Part shown: piece after piece, positions 61,601-64,000 of the stretch
Numbering within the stretch: position 1 is the stretch's first letter
How the letters are laid out: every line of letters begins with the position of its first letter
Source: Heliopora coerulea
Lineage: Eukaryota; Cnidaria; Anthozoa; Scleralcyonacea; Helioporidae
Reading direction: 5' to 3'
Length of the DNA stretch: 64,000 nucleotides
Assembly: GCA_030142905.1 (NCBI GenBank)
Contig: JASJOG010000007.1
Coordinates: 687,001 to 751,000 of the forward strand
Made by a program: the position numbers and the translations under genes
The notes under the pieces: generated by a model
What the model was told of the DNA's origin: nothing
The model's input: only the letters and a program-made list of their open reading frames with translations
Databases searched by the model: none

Positions 61601-62684
61601 TATCTTTTTATGGTGAAAGTGGTCGACATCAATCAATCAATCAATCTACAATGGATGTGTTTTTCCTGTAAATAATTTTTAATCAATCACTGTTTTATAT
61701 CTTGTAGTAACTCCAACTTTTACCTTAAACCTGTTCTCTTTCAAATTTGTAATTGTTATTTCTTTAGGGCACCAGTTGATAACAGTGCATGCATTTTGTA
61801 ATCCCTGATTGGTTTTTACCCTAGTAAAATGTTTTCGTCATCAAATCATTTATTTATCCAAGTTATGCTTAGCAGCAAAGCTCGTTCAAATACACACGTG
61901 TAAATAATTACTTTAAAATTTGTAAATTATATAGAGTTCTTTTAAGATTATACATCTATCGTGTATAATTAAAATTAAAAACATAAATATATAAAAACTA
62001 AGTGACAAATTGAGTAAATAAATATAAATACAAACCAAATAACTGCTAATTAAGTATCATGTAAGAAGAGGCAAGTTCTATTTGACCAAGTTCCCCTAGA
62101 TGGTCCTAAAATCATTTACTTGTATACGATAAATGTTAAAATCCTGATCCATTAAAACTCTATTTACACCAATATTCATGCTTCGTACAGTCGGATATAA
62201 ATTCAGCGTTACGGGGTCTTTGTCTTAGGTCCAGTTTGTGCTGGTGTGGTTGGAAACAAGATGCCCAGATATTGTCTGTTTGGTGATACCGTCAATACAG
62301 CCTCGCGCATGGAATCAAACGGTGAAGGTTTGTCTGGATATTTTTCTAAGAATAACTTAAACTACTCTCTAATGTAATTACGTAAGTACGTGTGTATCAA
62401 TGACTGATTTTCCTGTCTATTTAGCTATTCAGCTTTCGCCAGCCAGCAGCTTCTTCTTCTTTACCACGAAAAGAATATATTTACCAAACCTGATCTTCCA
62501 ACTACGAATAATTTTCCCGATGTAAAAGCTAATTATCCTTTTCAAATGCCCATTTAATTTATTTTTTTTTCTTTTGGTTGTTCATTTTCAAGCTCTTAAA
62601 ATTCATGTTAGCCGTGAATTTAGAGATATTTTGGAGATACTTGGAGGATATTATATCACTGAACGAGGAGACATTTTGATCAAG
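47530..62684 (+). CDS. Receptor-type (membrane) guanylyl cyclase, 3' end missing
   Basis: 21 exons with closing phases: 47530-47910, 50672-50981, 51713-52050, 52674-52815, 52991-53077, 54031-54171, 54983-55064, 55716-55827, 56365-56433, 56958-57035, 57290-57394, 58073-58144, 58478-58643, 58874-59029, 59354-59531, 59705-59845, 60314-60437, 60906-60974, 61270-61444, 62229-62327, 62593-62684; 1,039 codons, with about 10-15 residues lacking. Order: signal peptide; natriuretic-receptor-like ligand-binding domain (to about 466); one membrane helix (468-493); kinase homology domain (about 532-800), a pseudokinase with HGN for HRD and SFG for DFG; linker helix ending [14 protein letters not shown]; cyclase domain with metal Asp879 (FFSDIVGFT) and Asp923, guanine-selecting Glu919 (VETIGDAYM) and Cys991 ([10 protein letters not shown]), and Asn998/Arg1002. 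It should make cGMP on ligand binding; the ligand is unknown. Exon 14 could instead end at 59050. Confidence 0.93.
47888..48076 (+). repeat. 64-bp tandem triplication of a splice donor
   Basis: CCCGTAATTTCAAAT recurs at 47896, 47960 and 48024. Copy 1 spans the end of cyclase exon 1 and its donor (AAAT|GTAAGT); copy 2 repeats the exon end and an intact GTAAGT; copy 3 has GGAAGT, a dead donor. Use of the second donor would add an in-frame TAG. Confidence 0.9.
49640..50140. repeat. AT-rich (TA)n microsatellite clusters
   Basis: Pure (TA)n at about 49640-49678 and degenerate ATATAC/TATAAT repeats at about 49960-50140, both in cyclase intron 1. Confidence 0.9.
50162..50220 (+). repeat. Dispersed CCAACGCCAGACGATTTT repeat
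   Basis: One of several copies of a short repeat reading GGCCAACGCCAGACGATTTT then CTCGTCAA and GGGTT-type tails. Others: 50551-50610, 55998-56066, 56676-56768 (1.5 units in tandem); minus-strand relatives near 7925-7955 and 54326-54365. Source element unknown. Confidence 0.7.
50230..50546. mobile_element. Non-autonomous element, 5'-truncated copy
   Basis: Matches 32655-32974 along its whole length in direct orientation (ATAAATTCTTCATGCAAAAC at the start, CTTAAGGCC at the end). The left inverted end present at 32608 is missing here, so this copy is truncated. It lies in cyclase intron 1. Confidence 0.75.
51106..51312. mobile_element. MITE-like palindromic element
   Basis: CCCGTTTACACTTTAACATT at 51106 is answered by AATGTTAACAGTGTAAACGG ending at 51312. 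The inside is built from repeated and inverted CGGCACG/CCGTGCC words. About 207 bp, in cyclase intron 2. Confidence 0.75.
52126..52630. repeat. 500-bp purine tract (GGGA/GGAA)n
   Basis: Almost only A and G on the plus strand, with rare T, as GGAAGGGAGG and AGAGGGAGG units. It fills most of cyclase intron 3. Frames through it are artefacts. Confidence 0.95.
53096..53590. repeat. GTT/GAT minisatellite
   Basis: A 24-bp unit, TTGTTGATGTTGATATAGTT plus GTGG, repeats from about 53177 to 53365 with GTT-rich flanks, in cyclase intron 5. Confidence 0.9.
54515..54840. repeat. (CTGT)n-rich low-complexity tract
   Basis: CTGTCTGTCTGTCTATCTG and TTTGTCTG units in cyclase intron 6. Confidence 0.85.
56676..56768 (+). 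repeat. Dispersed CCAACGCCAGACGATTTT repeat, tandem 1.5 units
   Basis: CTGGCCAACGCCAGACTATT is followed at once by a second CTGGCCAACGCCAGACGATT and the usual CTCGTCAA...AAAGGGTTAA tail; in cyclase intron 9. The half-unit suggests replication slippage. Confidence 0.75.
57420..57500. repeat. Foldback related to 16239-16314
   Basis: ATGAAGAGAAAATTT is inverted at AAATTTTCTCTTCAT, followed by GTTACCCTGAGAATGATTCT, the same words as at 16276-16300, but the GAAAC half is lost. In cyclase intron 11. Confidence 0.6.
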
Positions 62685-62825
62685 GTTTGTTCCCTTCAAA
62701 TATTTGGGAATTTCCTGGCCTTTCGTTAATTCATAACGACATTATAGTAGAAAAAAACGAGGAGGTGCGATCAGGATGACACAGAATCACAATAATTACG
62801 TTTTCTGACAAAAACAATTTTATTC

Positions 62826-62865
62826 GAACGAGCTTTTGACTGTCAGTCAACAGTCTTCCACAGGT
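62826..62865 (-). ncRNA. Hammerhead-like motif, probably inactive
   Basis: Minus strand: AAC, CTGTGGA (A6 replaced by T), extra A, a perfect 6-bp stem II GACTGT/ACAGTC, CAAA for GAAA, palindromic AGCT, C, GTT. Helices intact, core mutated. Confidence 0.45.
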
Positions 62866-62876
62866 TAAAAGTTACA

Positions 62877-62880
62877 TATG

Positions 62881-62960
<80 letters not shown>

Positions 62961-63010
62961 TGTGTATATACAAATGTGTGTATACACATATGTACATATG
63001 TATATATATA
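62877..63010. repeat. (TA)n(TG)n(TA)n microsatellite
   Basis: TA repeats flank about 70 bp of TG repeats, between two retroelement-derived pieces after the last recognised cyclase exon. Confidence 0.95.
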
Positions 63011-63043
63011 TGTATATAGTGAGATTTTGCTTAAGAGTATATG

Positions 63044-63085
63044 GTTGCTACTCCGAGTTTCACGCGTATGCGATCTTCAGGCAAC
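63044..63085 (-). ncRNA. Hammerhead-like motif downstream of retroelement ORF
   Basis: Minus strand: stem I GTTGC, CTGAAGA, stem II CGC/GCG (with a U-U at the base), GAAA, a true stem III hairpin ACTC-G-GAGT, cleavage base A (GUA), stem I return GCAAC. Both closing helices pair perfectly (5 and 4 bp). It lies 15 bp after the end of the Penelope-like C-terminal frame on the same strand, where a ribozyme-bearing terminal repeat is expected. Confidence 0.6.
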
Positions 63086-63100
63086 TGAAACAGCGTCGAT

Positions 63101-63340
63101 TCATTGTCTCCTTTTTCTCTGTTCATTGACGTCATGGTTTGCGTGGGTTGGATGACTCATCGCTATTATCCTCGTGTGGCTTGTCTTTGAGATGAGAAAT
63201 CTGTTCCGGTGTCTGCACTTTGAGACGATCTCCGATCTTTTGTTGAGAAGGTTGTTTAGGTGGTTTTTTAGGCGTGCTTTCATGATGCAAAGCTTTTCCT
63301 CCAGGCAAAGGTTACATCTTTTTGCTCCGCTTGTGTAGGC
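63101..63340 (-). pseudogene. Penelope-like retroelement protein, C-terminal fragment
   Basis: Read on the minus strand from 63340: KRCNLCLEEKL then NLLNKRSEIVSKCRHRNRF, a pattern I recognise as the C-terminal cysteine-containing end of GIY-YIG endonuclease-bearing Penelope-like elements. The frame is open to a stop at 63101. The upstream reverse transcriptase of this copy is missing; instead the sequence joins an oppositely oriented piece of the same family at about 63340. Confidence 0.6.
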
Positions 63341-64000
63341 CGCGAGGTATGCGAATTAGTCGGCTTGTTTATTCTCAATGAGTTAACCAGTAAATTTGGG
63401 TAAAACAACGTGGGCCTTTACCGAGACGACGGGCTAGCACTTCTAAAGAACACCACCGGTCGATCAGCTGATAAAACAAGGAAAGAGCTAATCAAGATTT
63501 TTGACCAACTTGGCCTAAAAATCACAGCCCAAACTAATCTGAAGAGTGTAAACTTCCTCGACATCACATTCAACCTGATGAACGGTGACTACCGACCTTA
63601 CAGAAAACCAAACGACGACCCACTGTACATCAGCCGCCACTCCAACCATCCCCCATCAATAATCAAACATCTTCCAGCCTCCATCAATTCTCGCATTTCA
63701 CATTTATCATCAAACCAATCAACCTTCGACTCTGCAGCACCTATATACGAAGACGCACTAAGACGTAGCCACTTTAACACCAAACTCCAATATATCTCCG
63801 ACAGCGACAAGACGCCCGAATCTACATCGTCCCAAAAACGTAGACGCAGAAACATTATATGGTTCAACCCACCATATAGCAAGAACATCAGATCAAAAAT
63901 TGGCCATAACTTTCTAAAACTAATTGACAAACATTTTCCTGAGTCATGCACTCTACACAAAATCTTCGACCGGAACACAGTCAAAATTAGCTACAGCTGC
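63341..64000 (+). pseudogene. Penelope-like reverse transcriptase fragment, runs off the window
   Basis: Begins inside the reverse transcriptase (REVCELVGLFILNELTSKFG). After one extra G near 63400 shifts the frame, it continues openly to the window end with the catalytic LYRDDGLA block, QTNLKSVNFLDITF, YRPYRKPND.PLYISRHSNH and NIIWFNPPYS. These motifs are typical of a retroelement family common in cnidarian and other marine-animal genomes. The N-terminal half is absent, so this is a 5'-truncated, dead copy. Assignment to Penelope-like elements is from motif memory; an alternative retroelement clade is possible. Confidence 0.75.

Overview
The window looks like nuclear DNA of an invertebrate animal, most probably an anthozoan cnidarian (coral or sea anemone). 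The reasons are AT-rich introns with GT-AG borders, a dense load of short repeats, and bilaterian-like genes split into many small exons. The phylum is inferred from the character of the proteins and repeats; no database search was possible. Five protein-coding genes could be rebuilt exon by exon with matching splice phases. A reading frame that closes through every intron is the main support for each.

Layout from left to right. 1-3.8 kb is repeat-rich intergenic DNA. 3.87-5.22 kb (+) is a two-exon DXO/Rai1 RNA-decapping nuclease. 6.38-8.93 kb (-) is a two-exon GPANK1-like ankyrin/G-patch protein, tail to tail with DXO and head to head, across 136 bp, with the next gene. 9.06-16.63 kb (+) is a complete nine-exon syntaxin-8 (237 aa). 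17.61-26.87 kb (-) is a complete six-exon netrin (579 aa), tail to tail with syntaxin-8. 26.9-47.5 kb is poor in recognisable genes. It holds a candidate gene I cannot name, many repeats, and a broken duplicate of the first exon of the gene that follows. 47.53-62.68 kb (+) is a receptor-type guanylyl cyclase in 21 recognised exons (1,039 codons), with its last few residues missing. 62.8-64 kb is retroelement debris: two oppositely oriented pieces of a Penelope-like element.

The genes do not form one pathway: RNA 5'-end surveillance (DXO), a probable RNA-associated G-patch protein (GPANK1), endosomal SNARE fusion (STX8), axon/cell guidance (netrin) and cGMP signalling (guanylyl cyclase). The gene order is informative. 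Netrin and syntaxin-8 are also tail-to-tail neighbours in the human genome (NTN1/STX8, 17p13.1), which suggests an ancient retained linkage.

The most unusual layer is a set of dispersed foldback repeats whose arms carry hammerhead-ribozyme-like cores: CTGANGA, stem II, GAAA, a short or palindromic stem III, and a complementary stem I. At least six sites have the core plus a matching stem I of 3-5 bp. One lies directly downstream of a Penelope-like protein C-terminus on the same strand. Another abuts degenerate TTAGGG-type telomere-like repeats. Several copies share one extra A between the CTGANGA box and stem II.
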